From Bacillus sp. E(2018) (GTDB lineage Bacteria; Bacillota; Bacilli; Bacillales; Fictibacillaceae): a stretch of 47,805 bases of DNA. A model generated the notes under the pieces. The model was not told where the DNA came from. It worked only from the letters and a program-made list of their open reading frames with translations, and ran no database searches. Below, one piece after another: positions 1 through 6,735 of this stretch (within the stretch, counting starts at the first letter, position 1; every line of letters starts with the position of its first letter). The stretch lies in contig NZ_SCOL01000010.1 in the NCBI RefSeq assembly GCF_005503015.1, positions 1-47,805 on the forward strand, written 5' to 3'. Made by a program: the position numbers and the translations under genes.

Positions 1-21
1 CAGGATCAAACTCTCCATAAA
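1..21 (-). rRNA. 16S ribosomal RNA, 5' end only
   Basis: Read on the minus strand, the first 21 bases are GGAGAGTTTGATCCTG preceded by TTTAT, the universal 5' end of bacterial 16S rRNA. The rest of the gene lies outside the window. In B. subtilis an rrn operon also sits beside pdaB (ybaN), so the position fits. The exact mature 5' end is inferred by similarity to the Bacillus 16S start. Confidence 0.93.
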
Positions 22-81
22 AGTGTTTGTCTTGCTCGATTTTAAAACTGACGGAATTAATTCTTAATTCCTTACCTATTT

Positions 82-106
82 CTTTTGTTCAGTTTTCAAA
101 GAACTG
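82..106 (-). promoter_or_regulatory. rrn leader boxA-like/processing element
   Basis: On the minus strand the stretch GTTCTTTGAAAACTGAAC lies about 80 bases before the 16S start. This is the typical pre-16S leader sequence of Bacillaceae and contains a boxA-like antitermination core (TTCTTTGAAAA). Function is inferred from similarity to other rrn leaders. Confidence 0.6.
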
Positions 107-142
107 TGTGTTTCGTGTGCCGCTCGTTTTGGCGACTTTTAT

Positions 143-172
143 AAGATACCACCGTTCGCTAGTTGATGTCAA
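143..172 (-). promoter_or_regulatory. rrn promoter P2 (proximal)
   Basis: Minus-strand TTGACA (167-172) and TATCTT (143-148) are separated by 18 bp. The consensus -35 and its placement about 120 bases before 16S match the proximal rrn promoter of Bacillus. Growth-rate control is expected from the family but not shown here. Confidence 0.75.
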
Positions 173-241
173 CAGCTTTTTTTAGTGATTCTTAATTTGT
201 TTATTTCGTTTGTTTCAGCCGCTGTAAAAGCGACAAGAAGT

Positions 242-271
242 AATATACCATCTTCTTAATAATATGGTCAA
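242..271 (-). promoter_or_regulatory. rrn promoter P1 (distal)
   Basis: Minus-strand TTGACC (266-271) and TATATT (242-247) are 18 bp apart and lie about 100 bp upstream of P2. Tandem promoters are usual for Bacillus rrn operons. The AT-rich DNA just upstream could act as an UP element (inference). Confidence 0.7.
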
Positions 272-289
272 TAGTTTTTTAGAAAAAAG

Positions 290-559
290 TTAATTTCTTA
301 TTTTTCGTCTTAAATACCTTCTGCAATCAGAGGGCTTCGCGAACCTACAGAATAAACGATATATGATCTGGTACCTCTCTTCTAAAACGGATTTCACAAT
401 AGCGTCGATCTTATGGTCTTCAAGATCAAACCTTAGTTCCTCCATCTCCTTCTTTAACACATACTCAAATTCATGAAGTTCTTGATGATTCAATAGCATT
501 CCTACCAAAGACAATGGACGACACCCCGCTAAGTTTTTTTCTTTTACCATTATGGCCAT
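290..559 (-). CDS. Small conserved-looking protein of unknown function (89 aa)
   Basis: This is an intact 89-residue reading frame between the rrn promoters and pdaB, pointing towards the rRNA operon. I do not recognise a characterised family. It is rich in charged residues and looks helical and soluble: a central E/K-rich helix (about residues 30-60) and a basic, arginine-rich C-terminus. No signal peptide, membrane segment or metal motif is visible. The ATG at 559 sits in a small ATGGCCAT palindrome and has no clear Shine-Dalgarno. A second ATG three codons on (550) is equally poor, so the start is uncertain. An in-frame stop 18 bases upstream excludes a longer product. It ends 19 bases before the P1 -35, so it is transcribed towards the rrn promoters. 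Confidence 0.6.
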   Translation of the reverse strand: MAIMVKEKNLAGCRPLSLVGMLLNHQELHEFEYVLKKEMEELRFDLEDHKIDAIVKSVLEERYQIIYRLFCRFAKPSDCRRYLRRKIRN

Positions 560-601
560 GAATAGTAGGAGTTATTATTTGAAGGATTATCTAATTTTTC
601 G

Positions 602-629
602 GTATATCTTGTCCCTTTCATCATAAATA
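602..629 (+). promoter_or_regulatory. Candidate sigma-E-type promoter of pdaB
   Basis: GTATATC (602-608) and CATAAATA (622-629) are spaced 13 bp, resembling the sigma-E pattern (ATA-rich -35, CATA-type -10). pdaB is a sporulation gene with mother-cell expression in B. subtilis. The match is imperfect, so this is a candidate only. Confidence 0.35.
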
Positions 630-665
630 TTTTGTAAGGAAGATGGACAGGGGGTAGATGGTTTT

Positions 666-1427
666 ATGAAATTTTTCTTTGTTATTAACGGTAAGAAAGT
701 GAAACAATACATGGTCGTTGTATTTGCAGCATTCTTTGCTGCTTCACTTGCATTTGTAGGACAGCAGCAACTATCTGTGTTTTCCTCTAAAGATGGACCC
801 CGAGCAATTTATAAGGGAGAAGACCAAGGAAATAAAGTATCTCTTACATTTGATATTAGCTGGGGAGATAAACGAGTTACACCGATCTTAGATGTATTAA
901 AGGACAAAGGCGTAAAAAATTGTACTTTTTTCATATCCGCCGCTTGGGCTGAGCGTCATCCTGAGATCGTTGAACGAATTGTAAAAGATGGTCATGAAGT
1001 AGCCAGTCTTGGTTATCAATACAAAAGTTATACCGATTGGGAAGACAAACAGATCAAAAGGGATATCCTTTTAGCTCAGGAAAAGATTAAAAAGGTATCT
1101 GGAAAAATGACTTCTCTTATTCGTCCGCCAAACGGAAACTTTGATGAGCGTGTCTTGAACATCTCTGAAGATCTTAATCATACGGTAGTTCATTGGAGTA
1201 TCGACACGAAAGATTGGAAAAATCCTGGAGTAGACCGTATTGTAACAACGGCTACCGATGAGACAAAAGCTGGAGACATCATCTTGCTTCATGCATCTGA
1301 TTCTGTTAAACAAACGCACAAAGCCCTTCCTACAATTATCGATAAACTGCGTGACGATGGATTTAAATTTGTAAGTGTTAGTGAAATGATCGCGAATACA
1401 GAGGCCAATAGCAAAGAGGTTAACTAA
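666..1427 (+). CDS. pdaB: Polysaccharide deacetylase family sporulation protein PdaB
   Basis: This 253-residue protein has an N-terminal membrane anchor (about residues 14-32) followed by a NodB-type deacetylase domain. The first motif is TFDISWGD (61-68), the third is RPPNGNF (about 153-159), and the C-terminal motif is LLHASDS. The second motif, normally H(S/T)xxH, reads HEVASLGY, so one metal-ligand histidine is absent. From memory, B. subtilis PdaB has the same change, so this is a subfamily trait rather than damage. PdaB is needed to maintain spores late in sporulation and is thought to act on spore peptidoglycan. An AGGGGG ribosome binding site lies 11 bases before the ATG. The gene converges on kbaA through a shared terminator. 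Confidence 0.93.
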   Translation: MKFFFVINGKKVKQYMVVVFAAFFAASLAFVGQQQLSVFSSKDGPRAIYKGEDQGNKVSLTFDISWGDKRVTPILDVLKDKGVKNCTFFISAAWAERHPEIVERIVKDGHEVASLGYQYKSYTDWEDKQIKRDILLAQEKIKKVSGKMTSLIRPPNGNFDERVLNISEDLNHTVVHWSIDTKDWKNPGVDRIVTTATDETKAGDIILLHASDSVKQTHKALPTIIDKLRDDGFKFVSVSEMIANTEANSKEVN

Positions 1428-1434
1428 TTAATAA

Positions 1435-1469
1435 AAAGCCCCTGCCTTATAAGGCAGTGGGCTTTGTTT
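1435..1469. terminator. Bidirectional terminator between pdaB and kbaA
   Basis: A 14-bp stem is formed by AAAGCCC/GGGCTTT and CTGCCTT/AAGGCAG with one bulged T. A-rich sequence lies on the left and T-rich on the right, so it can act on both strands. The kbaA stop codon (1447-1449) lies inside the stem, so the end of kbaA is part of the terminator. Confidence 0.8.
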
Positions 1470-2067
1470 GTTTAGATGATTTAGATTGATTGGACTGCAG
1501 CAATCGATGCAACATTAAAATTTGATACGTATTACAAAGCATAATCGGAACAAAGCCCATCCAAAGCGAAAGAGTATTGTTTTCTTTCAACACCGGCACC
1601 CACTCTAAAATCGTGACGACTGTGATGAAGAAAAGCGTTGGTATGAATGCGACACTCGTTGTTTGTTTTACTTTTACATAGGCAATGATCAAGCCGTATG
1701 CTAAAATCGCAAGCGGAATAAGAATGTAGTTAACGAGGCTGTCACCTTCGTTGTGAAATGATGTGTATCGTAAATAGAACAGATCGAATAGAACAACTGC
1801 AATTAATACAAGTTGTACACCATTCCAAAGGCGATGACTTTTAAAGATACCTAGCCCAAAGCGGTGAACGGTTAAATAAGCAAAAAAGCCCATCTGACTA
1901 AATACACTGAACAACGCGCCAAAACCGATCAACCCAAAGATATATAGAAGAACTTCTAAAGCGCTGCTGTCTTCAGGAAACTTTAATATAAGACCAACTG
2001 TGATTGCACTAACAATCCCAATTAACAATGTGGTAAAGAATAAAAAGATCCAACTTCTAATTTTCAC
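1447..2067 (-). CDS. kbaA: KinB-signalling pathway activation protein KbaA
   Basis: A 206-residue, very hydrophobic protein with about six transmembrane segments and a short basic, Ser/Lys/Thr-rich C-terminal tail. Size, topology and position between pdaB and gerD match KbaA. In B. subtilis KbaA is a membrane protein needed for activity of the sensor kinase KinB, which feeds the Spo0A phosphorelay at sporulation onset. The start is GTG, with a GAGGGGG ribosome binding site nine bases upstream. No catalytic motif is visible; the biochemical role of the family is not well defined. Confidence 0.88.
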   Translation of the reverse strand: MKIRSWIFLFFTTLLIGIVSAITVGLILKFPEDSSALEVLLYIFGLIGFGALFSVFSQMGFFAYLTVHRFGLGIFKSHRLWNGVQLVLIAVVLFDLFYLRYTSFHNEGDSLVNYILIPLAILAYGLIIAYVKVKQTTSVAFIPTLFFITVVTILEWVPVLKENNTLSLWMGFVPIMLCNTYQILMLHRLLQSNQSKSSKQTKPTAL

Positions 2068-2148
2068 GCCTGTTTTCCCCCTCTAACATGCTCCGTAACG
2101 ATTGTACCAATGTCTTTTTTAAATTGCCAGTTTTCCTTTAAATAACCA

Positions 2149-2177
2149 GTATAAATACGTGCTAAAAATCAATCCTA
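2149..2177 (+). promoter_or_regulatory. Candidate sigma-G promoter of gerD
   Basis: GTATA (2149-2153), a 17-bp spacer and AATCCTA (2171-2177) fit the forespore sigma-G consensus (GHATR, 17-18 bp, CATnHTA) with one mismatch. It lies about 40 bp before the gerD start. In B. subtilis gerD is sigma-G dependent, so sequence and biology agree. Confidence 0.6.
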
Positions 2178-2215
2178 TAAGTATCGAGCTCAACTTGAAA
2201 GGAGGAGGAATTACA

Positions 2216-2839
2216 TTGAAAAAAATATACATTTTCCTCTTTTGTATCTCTCTTGCTGCTCTTTCGGGCTGTGCTCAAGAAGCCCAAGGCAGTTCTCAGG
2301 TCGATTATGAAGCAACAAAAAAGATGCTTGTCGATCTATTGAAGACAGATGAAGGAAAAAAAGCCATCAAAGAAGTGTTATCTGATAAAGAAATTCAACA
2401 AGATATACTTATTGATCAAGAAGTTATCAAGCAGACGATTGAAAAGCAGCTTCTTTCTGAAAAAGGACAGAAGTTTTGGCAGACTCTTTTTAAAGACCCG
2501 AAGTTCTCAGTAGCTTTTGCAAAAAGTATGCGAAAAGAACACGAGAAGTTGATGAAGGATCTTATGAAAGACCCGCAATATCAAGCAGAAGTGATGAAAA
2601 TTATGCAGAATCCGCAAATGGCAGAAAAATTATTATCTCTCGTTGATACACAGCCTGTTAGAAAAGAAATGAAAAAAGTAATGCTTGAAACGTTTGAGAG
2701 TCCAATCGTACAAGCTCAGATCCAAGAAATGCTGAAAAAAGTCGCTCATGAAGAAATTGACCAGTCCATATCTAAAAAAGGAAAAGAAGCTTCATCCGGC
2801 GGTGGACAACAACAAGAAGAATCAACGAGCCCGCAATAA
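2216..2839 (+). CDS. gerD: Spore germination lipoprotein GerD
   Basis: The start is TTG at 2216, nine bases after GGAGGAGG; this places a lipoprotein signal peptide ending LAALSGC at the N-terminus, with the cysteine as lipidation site. The mature protein (about 190 residues) is mostly helical and highly charged, with a Gln/Ser-rich tail. GerD is an inner-membrane lipoprotein of the spore that scaffolds the nutrient germinant receptors into the germinosome. It is somewhat longer than the B. subtilis protein (about 185 aa), mainly through the C-terminal tail. It converges on salA through a bidirectional terminator. Confidence 0.92.
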   Translation: MKKIYIFLFCISLAALSGCAQEAQGSSQVDYEATKKMLVDLLKTDEGKKAIKEVLSDKEIQQDILIDQEVIKQTIEKQLLSEKGQKFWQTLFKDPKFSVAFAKSMRKEHEKLMKDLMKDPQYQAEVMKIMQNPQMAEKLLSLVDTQPVRKEMKKVMLETFESPIVQAQIQEMLKKVAHEEIDQSISKKGKEASSGGGQQQEESTSPQ

Positions 2840-2840
2840 A

Positions 2841-2868
2841 AGCCTTCCGAGACTCGGAAGGCTTTTTT
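2841..2868. terminator. Bidirectional terminator between gerD and salA
   Basis: AGCCTTCCGAG pairs with CTCGGAAGGCT around a one- to four-base loop and is followed by TTTTTT. The preceding AAAA allows function for salA on the other strand. The salA stop codon lies immediately beyond the T-run. Confidence 0.88.
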
Positions 2869-2870
2869 CT

Positions 2871-3920
2871 TTAATTTGTTTTATCGATGATCTTCTTCGC
2901 CATCTGAATATAATGTTCACCGATCGGATGTGTTTGTTCATACACACTCGGCGCAAAATCATCTTCTTTTATTTCAGGCTGACCAAGCGGAATTTGGCCA
3001 AGTAATGGTACATTTAACTCTTCTGCTAAACGTTTTCCGCCGTCTTTACCGAATACATATTCCTTCTCACCTGTAGATCCGCTTTGGAAGTATGACATAT
3101 TCTCAACGATTCCAAGAACTTCATGGTTTGTTTTGATCGCCATCGTTCCTGCACGTGCTGCTACGAACGCTGCTGTAGCATGAGGTGTCGTTACGATTAC
3201 TTCTTTACACTTCGGAAGCATCTTGTGTACATCCAATGCTACGTCACCTGTACCAGGCGGTAAGTCTAGAAGAACATAGTCTAGATCTCCCCATTCTACT
3301 TCGCTGAAGAAATTCATAAGCATCTTCCCGAGCATCGGTCCACGCCAGATAACAGGTGCGTTATCCTCAACGAAAAATGCCATAGAGATGACTTTTACAT
3401 CAAAACGTTCAACCGGAAAGATACGATCGCCTTTTACTTTCGGACGCTCTGTTATCCCCATCATATCTGGAACACTAAATCCGTAAATATCAGCATCGAT
3501 CAATCCAACCTTTTTCCCTAGCCTCGCAAGAGCAACAGCTAAGTTCACGGATACCGTTGATTTTCCAACTCCGCCTTTACCACTAGCGATCGCGATAAAT
3601 TGGGTCTTGCTGTTTTCGGAAAGAAGGGTAGTTGGCGCACTTTGCGTCGCCGCTTCACCCGGGTCAACAGCCGTAATGTCGTCTCTTTTTTCAAAACGTA
3701 GTCCGACTGATTCCACGCCTGCGTTTTTCAACACTTGAACGATCTGCTGCTGCAGCTGCATTTGTTCCGGTGTTCCGGTATGTGCTAAGCCGATCTTCAG
3801 CCCCACATATCCTTCTTTTATCTTCAACTCACGGATACTTCCAGAGTCGACCATGCTTTTATGTAAATAAGGGTCTTGAATAGGACCTAACAGCTCGATG
3901 ACTTTTTCTTCTGTAAGCAC
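2871..3920 (-). CDS. salA: Mrp/NBP35-type P-loop ATPase SalA (ApbC-like)
   Basis: A 349-residue protein when started at GTG 3920, preceded by AAAGGA nine bases away; a longer in-frame ATG at 3983 gives an N-terminus unlike the family. Residues 1-80 form a DUF59/MIP18-like domain. The ATPase domain has the deviant Walker A GKGGVGKST (about 114-122), DADIYG and LDLPPGTGD. The family is associated with iron-sulfur cluster carriers. In Bacillus, SalA represses scoC and so derepresses exoprotease genes. The typical CxxC of cluster carriers is not apparent, in line with a regulatory role. It lies between gerD and the 21-bp repeat array. Confidence 0.9.
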   Translation of the reverse strand: MLTEEKVIELLGPIQDPYLHKSMVDSGSIRELKIKEGYVGLKIGLAHTGTPEQMQLQQQIVQVLKNAGVESVGLRFEKRDDITAVDPGEAATQSAPTTLLSENSKTQFIAIASGKGGVGKSTVSVNLAVALARLGKKVGLIDADIYGFSVPDMMGITERPKVKGDRIFPVERFDVKVISMAFFVEDNAPVIWRGPMLGKMLMNFFSEVEWGDLDYVLLDLPPGTGDVALDVHKMLPKCKEVIVTTPHATAAFVAARAGTMAIKTNHEVLGIVENMSYFQSGSTGEKEYVFGKDGGKRLAEELNVPLLGQIPLGQPEIKEDDFAPSVYEQTHPIGEHYIQMAKKIIDKTN

Positions 3921-4052
3921 ATAGACACATCCTTTACCTGTAAAATTCCTTTTCAGTATATCACAACCCCCACCGACAATCATGTAAGCGGTTTTTTTGA
4001 TGTGTGAATTTCGCTCAAGCGGGGAAGGTCACTAAAGTAGGTACGAACACTT

Positions 4053-4169
4053 ACTGTCGGCTTTTATGAAAATACTGTCCACTTTTTGAATTTTACTGTC
4101 CACTTTCAAAGAAATACAGTCCACTTTTACATATTTACTGTCCACTTCGGCATTTTTACTGTCCACTCC
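4053..4169. repeat. Six-unit tandem array with exact 21-bp period
   Basis: The 12-base core ACTGTCCACTTT recurs at 4053, 4074, 4095, 4116, 4137 and 4158, that is every 21 bp without exception. The first unit (ACTGTCGGCTTT) and the last (ACTGTCCACTCC) are degenerate; the third has ACAGTCC. The nine bases between cores are AT-rich and not conserved. It fills the salA-cwlD spacer upstream of salA. No known element is recognised; the two-turn spacing puts every core on the same DNA face. Confidence 0.9.
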
Positions 4170-4177
4170 AAATTACT

Positions 4178-4203
4178 CGCCGAGAAAGCGAGCACTTGAA
4201 ACC
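4178..4203 (+). repeat. Probable truncated remnant of the ~127-bp repeat family
   Basis: The stretch around 4180-4203 contains GAAAGCGAGCACTTGAAAC, close to the right end of the full-length elements, which read GAAAGCGAGCATCCTGAAAC at 47782-47801. No left half is recognisable; the 21-bp array occupies that side. It may be a deletion remnant. Confidence 0.5.
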
Positions 4204-4204
4204 G

Positions 4205-4233
4205 AAAAACATCCCCTCTAATCAAGAGGGGAT
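4205..4233 (-). terminator. Terminator of cwlD, overlapping its stop codon
   Basis: A perfect 9-bp stem (ATCCCCTCT/AGAGGGGAT) with a five-base loop is followed on the minus strand by GTTTTT. The cwlD TAG stop codon (4218-4220) lies at the stem-loop junction, so the coding end doubles as the terminator. Confidence 0.85.
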
Positions 4234-4943
4234 GCTGGCGGGGTTTCATTTGTATAAAAGCGCAGCATACCTTGATAAATCGATGCCGCTATACTTTTTT
4301 GGTATGACTCTGTTTTTAACAGTTCGCGTTCTGATGGATTGGATAGAAAACCAACCTCGACTAAAGCCCCTGGCACTTCTGCAGTCCGCAGCAAGTATAG
4401 ACCTTCTATGGATTTTGCGAAACGATTCGTATTGTTTAGGTTTCGTTTGATTTCGTCTTGAATGAATTTAGATACCGCTTCTCCACCTTCTTTTCCGGGA
4501 TGATAGAAGACTTGCGCGCCTCTCCACCTGGATGAAGGCAAAGAATTAAGATGAATCGAAATAAATAAGTCCGCATGATTTTCGTTAATAATTCGTTTTC
4601 GTTCTTTTAAATCTTCATATTTACGATGACGTAACTTTTTTGTGCCTTCATTAGCAAGATCTGTGTCCGTCTCTCTTGTCATGATCACGAGCGCTCCCGC
4701 TTCTTGCAGATAATCTCGAAGCAAGACGGAAATGTTTAACGCGATCTCTTTTTCAAGAACCTCTCCATCACCAACTGCTCCACCGTCAGCTCCGCCATGA
4801 CCTGGATCGATTACGATAATCTTTCCAGAGAGCGGCATGTTCCACGATCGCCACGAATCATCATCTAAAAAATGATAGGTGAAAATAAAGATAAGGACTG
4901 CGCATCCCAGTGCAAACGCGGCTCCCCTCACCCACTTCTTCAT
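4218..4943 (-). CDS. cwlD: Germination-related N-acetylmuramoyl-L-alanine amidase CwlD
   Basis: A 241-residue protein starting at ATG 4943 with GGGGG seven bases upstream. It has one N-terminal membrane or signal segment (about residues 5-22) and an Amidase_3 domain. The zinc and catalytic residues are present: VIDPGHGG (His), the glutamate of EVLEKE, SIHLNS (His) and VEVGFLSN (catalytic Glu). CwlD removes peptide side chains from spore peptidoglycan, creating muramic-delta-lactam together with PdaA; the cortex then becomes a substrate for germination lytic enzymes. It follows ybaK on the same strand after 65 bases, with a sigma-E-like promoter in the gap. Confidence 0.93.
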   Translation of the reverse strand: MKKWVRGAAFALGCAVLIFIFTYHFLDDDSWRSWNMPLSGKIIVIDPGHGGADGGAVGDGEVLEKEIALNISVLLRDYLQEAGALVIMTRETDTDLANEGTKKLRHRKYEDLKERKRIINENHADLFISIHLNSLPSSRWRGAQVFYHPGKEGGEAVSKFIQDEIKRNLNNTNRFAKSIEGLYLLRTAEVPGALVEVGFLSNPSERELLKTESYQKSIAASIYQGMLRFYTNETPPASPLD

Positions 4944-4976
4944 GTTTCGTCCCCCTATACAAGCCATATAACATTA

Positions 4977-5004
4977 TGTATATGGGACAAGAAGAAATTT
5001 ATAA
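4977..5004 (-). promoter_or_regulatory. Candidate sigma-E promoter of cwlD
   Basis: On the minus strand TTATAAA (4998-5004) and CATATACA (4977-4984) are separated by 13 bp, close to the sigma-E consensus. cwlD of B. subtilis is expressed under sigma-E in the mother cell. It lies 34 bp before the cwlD start. Confidence 0.4.
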
Positions 5005-5008
5005 CTGA

Positions 5009-5449
5009 TTATTGCAGCTTCATGCGATAGCGTTTTTCTCCGTTTTTATAGCCTTCCATCCACCAAATATGAACGAATGCCTCACAGCAAAGATGAAGGG
5101 ATTCCATCATCATCTCTGTTCCCCAGCACCAGAACTGCCAATATTCAAAAAGACCGTCTGCGATAGCCTTCTGTTTAGCATATGCCCTCTCCTTAATCTT
5201 TTCTAACGTTTCCCCGTGATACGCAAACCGGCTATAGCCTGCGCCTAAAAGATAAGAATCGATCGCCATGTCGATGCATGCATCCTCTATGTCATTTTGA
5301 TATAGAAGCGAGTATTGAAAAAAGGGCTGAAACAAACGCTGAAATTCTTTTTTTATAGTAGCAAGCGATAAGTCCCGAAGTACTTTCCGCTCGAAAGTTT
5401 CTTTTTTGAAACGCTGCTTTTCTTTAAAGTTGTTTAATACGATTGCCAT
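5009..5449 (-). CDS. ybaK: YbaK family protein of unknown function (DUF2521)
   Basis: Started at ATG 5449, which has GGGGAGG five to six bases upstream, the protein is 146 residues, close to B. subtilis YbaK (about 147). The longer frame reaching 5524 lacks a ribosome binding site. The protein is soluble-looking, with a basic N-terminal region (residues 8-30) and an aromatic- and Cys-rich C-terminal half (a WQFWCWG stretch and a HLCC motif). No enzyme motif is visible and the family function is unknown. Conserved linkage to cwlD suggests, but does not show, a sporulation connection. The upstream spacer contains the 20-bp repeat array. Confidence 0.85.
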   Translation of the reverse strand: MAIVLNNFKEKQRFKKETFERKVLRDLSLATIKKEFQRLFQPFFQYSLLYQNDIEDACIDMAIDSYLLGAGYSRFAYHGETLEKIKERAYAKQKAIADGLFEYWQFWCWGTEMMMESLHLCCEAFVHIWWMEGYKNGEKRYRMKLQ

Positions 5450-5590
5450 TATTACCTCCCCTTTCATCATGTTGTGTTTTTCCATATCTATATTTTCTCC
5501 AGAGATGGCTTCACGACACTTCATAAAAGATGGGAATAATTCATAATGGCTTGTCGCGGGGAATAAGCAGGGAGCACGATAAGATCAGCG

Positions 5591-5670
5591 TTAGACTTAA
5601 TTTTCTCAATTCAGGCTTAATGGTTCGGAATTAGACTCAATCTTCCCGAATCAGACCCTGAATTCCAAAC
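5591..5670. repeat. Four-unit tandem array with exact 20-bp period
   Basis: Units begin TTAGACTTAA (5591), TCAGGCTTAA (5611), TTAGACTCAA (5631) and TCAGACCCTG (5651), each exactly 20 bp apart. About ten bases are conserved (T-T/C-A-G-A/G-C-T-T/C-A-A) and the other ten vary. It lies in the 288-base ybaK-rpsI spacer, between the ybaK ribosome binding site and the rpsI terminator. The sequence is unrelated to the 21-bp array near salA but the design is the same. Confidence 0.8.
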
Positions 5671-5684
5671 AAATAATCACAAAC

Positions 5685-5720
5685 AAAAAAACCCCGCTCT
5701 CCAAAAGAGAACAGGGTTTT
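5685..5720 (-). terminator. Terminator of the rplM-rpsI operon
   Basis: On the minus strand AAAACCC pairs with GGGTTTT (5714-5720 with 5688-5694), with inner CTCT/AGAG pairing, followed by a T-run (5685-5691). It starts 18 bases after the rpsI stop. Confidence 0.9.
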
Positions 5721-5737
5721 GATAAACGTAATAAAAA

Positions 5738-6130
5738 TTAACGTTTTGAGAACTGAGGTGCACGACGAGCGCCTTTAAGTCCGTACTTCTTACGCTCTTT
5801 CATACGAGCGTCACGAGTAAGGAATCCAGCTGCTTTAAGAGAACCGCGGTACTCAGGATCTGCTTCAAGAAGCGCACGAGAGATACCGTGACGGATAGCT
5901 CCTGCTTGTCCAGTGTATCCACCGCCATGAACAGTAACTAATACGTCATACTTGTCAGTTGTTTCAGTTGTGTTAAGTGGTTGCTTAACGATAAGCTTTA
6001 AAGTTTCTAATCCGAAAAATTCGTCAATGTCACGTCCGTTAATTACGATACGGCCTTCACCAGGAACTAATCGTACACGCGCTACGGAGTGCTTACGACG
6101 TCCAGTGCCATAATATTGTACTTGTGCCAC
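5738..6130 (-). CDS. rpsI: 30S ribosomal protein S9
   Basis: A complete 130-residue S9 with the family start [15 protein letters not shown] and the basic C-terminal tail ending in SKR, which contacts P-site tRNA in the 30S head. An AGGAGG-type site precedes the ATG. It follows rplM after 16 bases, the universally conserved L13-S9 pair, and ends at a strong terminator. B. subtilis has ybaJ between rpsI and ybaK; no such gene is present here. Confidence 0.98.
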   Translation of the reverse strand: MAQVQYYGTGRRKHSVARVRLVPGEGRIVINGRDIDEFFGLETLKLIVKQPLNTTETTDKYDVLVTVHGGGYTGQAGAIRHGISRALLEADPEYRGSLKAAGFLTRDARMKERKKYGLKGARRAPQFSKR

Positions 6131-6146
6131 GTAAATACCCTCCTTT

Positions 6147-6584
6147 TTATCCGCGTAACTCGTAGTTTACAGGTTTTTGTGCTTGGTTATTGTGCTCAGC
6201 TCCAGCGTAAACGTGAAGCTTTTTGAACATTTGGCGACCAAGGCTGTTCTTTGGAAGCATACCTTTGATTGCTAGTTCAAGCATTTGAACTGGACGAGTT
6301 GTACGCATTTCTAATGCAGTTCTCGTACGCAGTCCACCTGGGTGACCAGTGTGGCGGTAGTAAATTTTGTCTGTTAATTTCTTACCTGTTAATTCAATCT
6401 TCTCAGCGTTGATGATGATTACGTGATCACCAGTGTCAACGTGTGGTGTATAAATAGGCTTATGCTTACCGCGAAGGATAGATGCAACTTCACTGGATAG
6501 ACGTCCAAGTGTTTTGCCTTCAGCGTCGATCACAAACCATTTACGTTCTACTTCAGAAGCTTTCGCCATGAAAGTCGTACGCAT
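6147..6584 (-). CDS. rplM: 50S ribosomal protein L13
   Basis: A 145-residue L13 when started at ATG 6584 (MRTTFMAK...), preceded by CAGGAGGG; an in-frame ATG eight codons upstream overlaps the leader and lacks a ribosome binding site. L13 is an early 50S assembly protein binding 23S rRNA. It is the first gene of the rplM-rpsI operon, with a ~100-base structured leader and a strong promoter directly upstream. Confidence 0.98.
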   Translation of the reverse strand: MRTTFMAKASEVERKWFVIDAEGKTLGRLSSEVASILRGKHKPIYTPHVDTGDHVIIINAEKIELTGKKLTDKIYYRHTGHPGGLRTRTALEMRTTRPVQMLELAIKGMLPKNSLGRQMFKKLHVYAGAEHNNQAQKPVNYELRG

Positions 6585-6686
6585 GTGTTTTCCCTCCTGT
6601 ATCTTCAATCAAATTTCATTATATTCATGTGAACATTTCCCGAGATATCTACACGGGGCATGTGGACGATATCTGTAGAAATACCA
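6585..6686 (-). promoter_or_regulatory. rplM 5' leader, likely L13 autoregulatory leader
   Basis: The ~100-base leader can form a long hairpin in which AGATATC pairs with GATATCT (region about 6642-6675), followed by a second pairing region before the ribosome binding site. L13 leaders are an established Firmicute ribosomal-protein leader class (Rfam L13_leader). Assignment is by position and visible pairing, not by a covariance search. Confidence 0.6.
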
Positions 6687-6692
6687 AATAAT

Positions 6693-6721
6693 ATCTTATA
6701 ATATATAAACAACGATGTCAA
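6693..6721 (-). promoter_or_regulatory. Promoter of rplM-rpsI
   Basis: Minus-strand TTGACA (6716-6721), 17-bp spacer, TAAGAT (6693-6698). It begins 15 bases after the truA stop and is a near-consensus sigma-A promoter. Confidence 0.75.
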
Positions 6722-6735
6722 GCGTATCCTAAATA

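Noticed and set aside
4053..4169. CRISPR array
   Set aside because: Units are 12 bp with 9-bp gaps, far below repeat and spacer lengths, and no cas genes are present.
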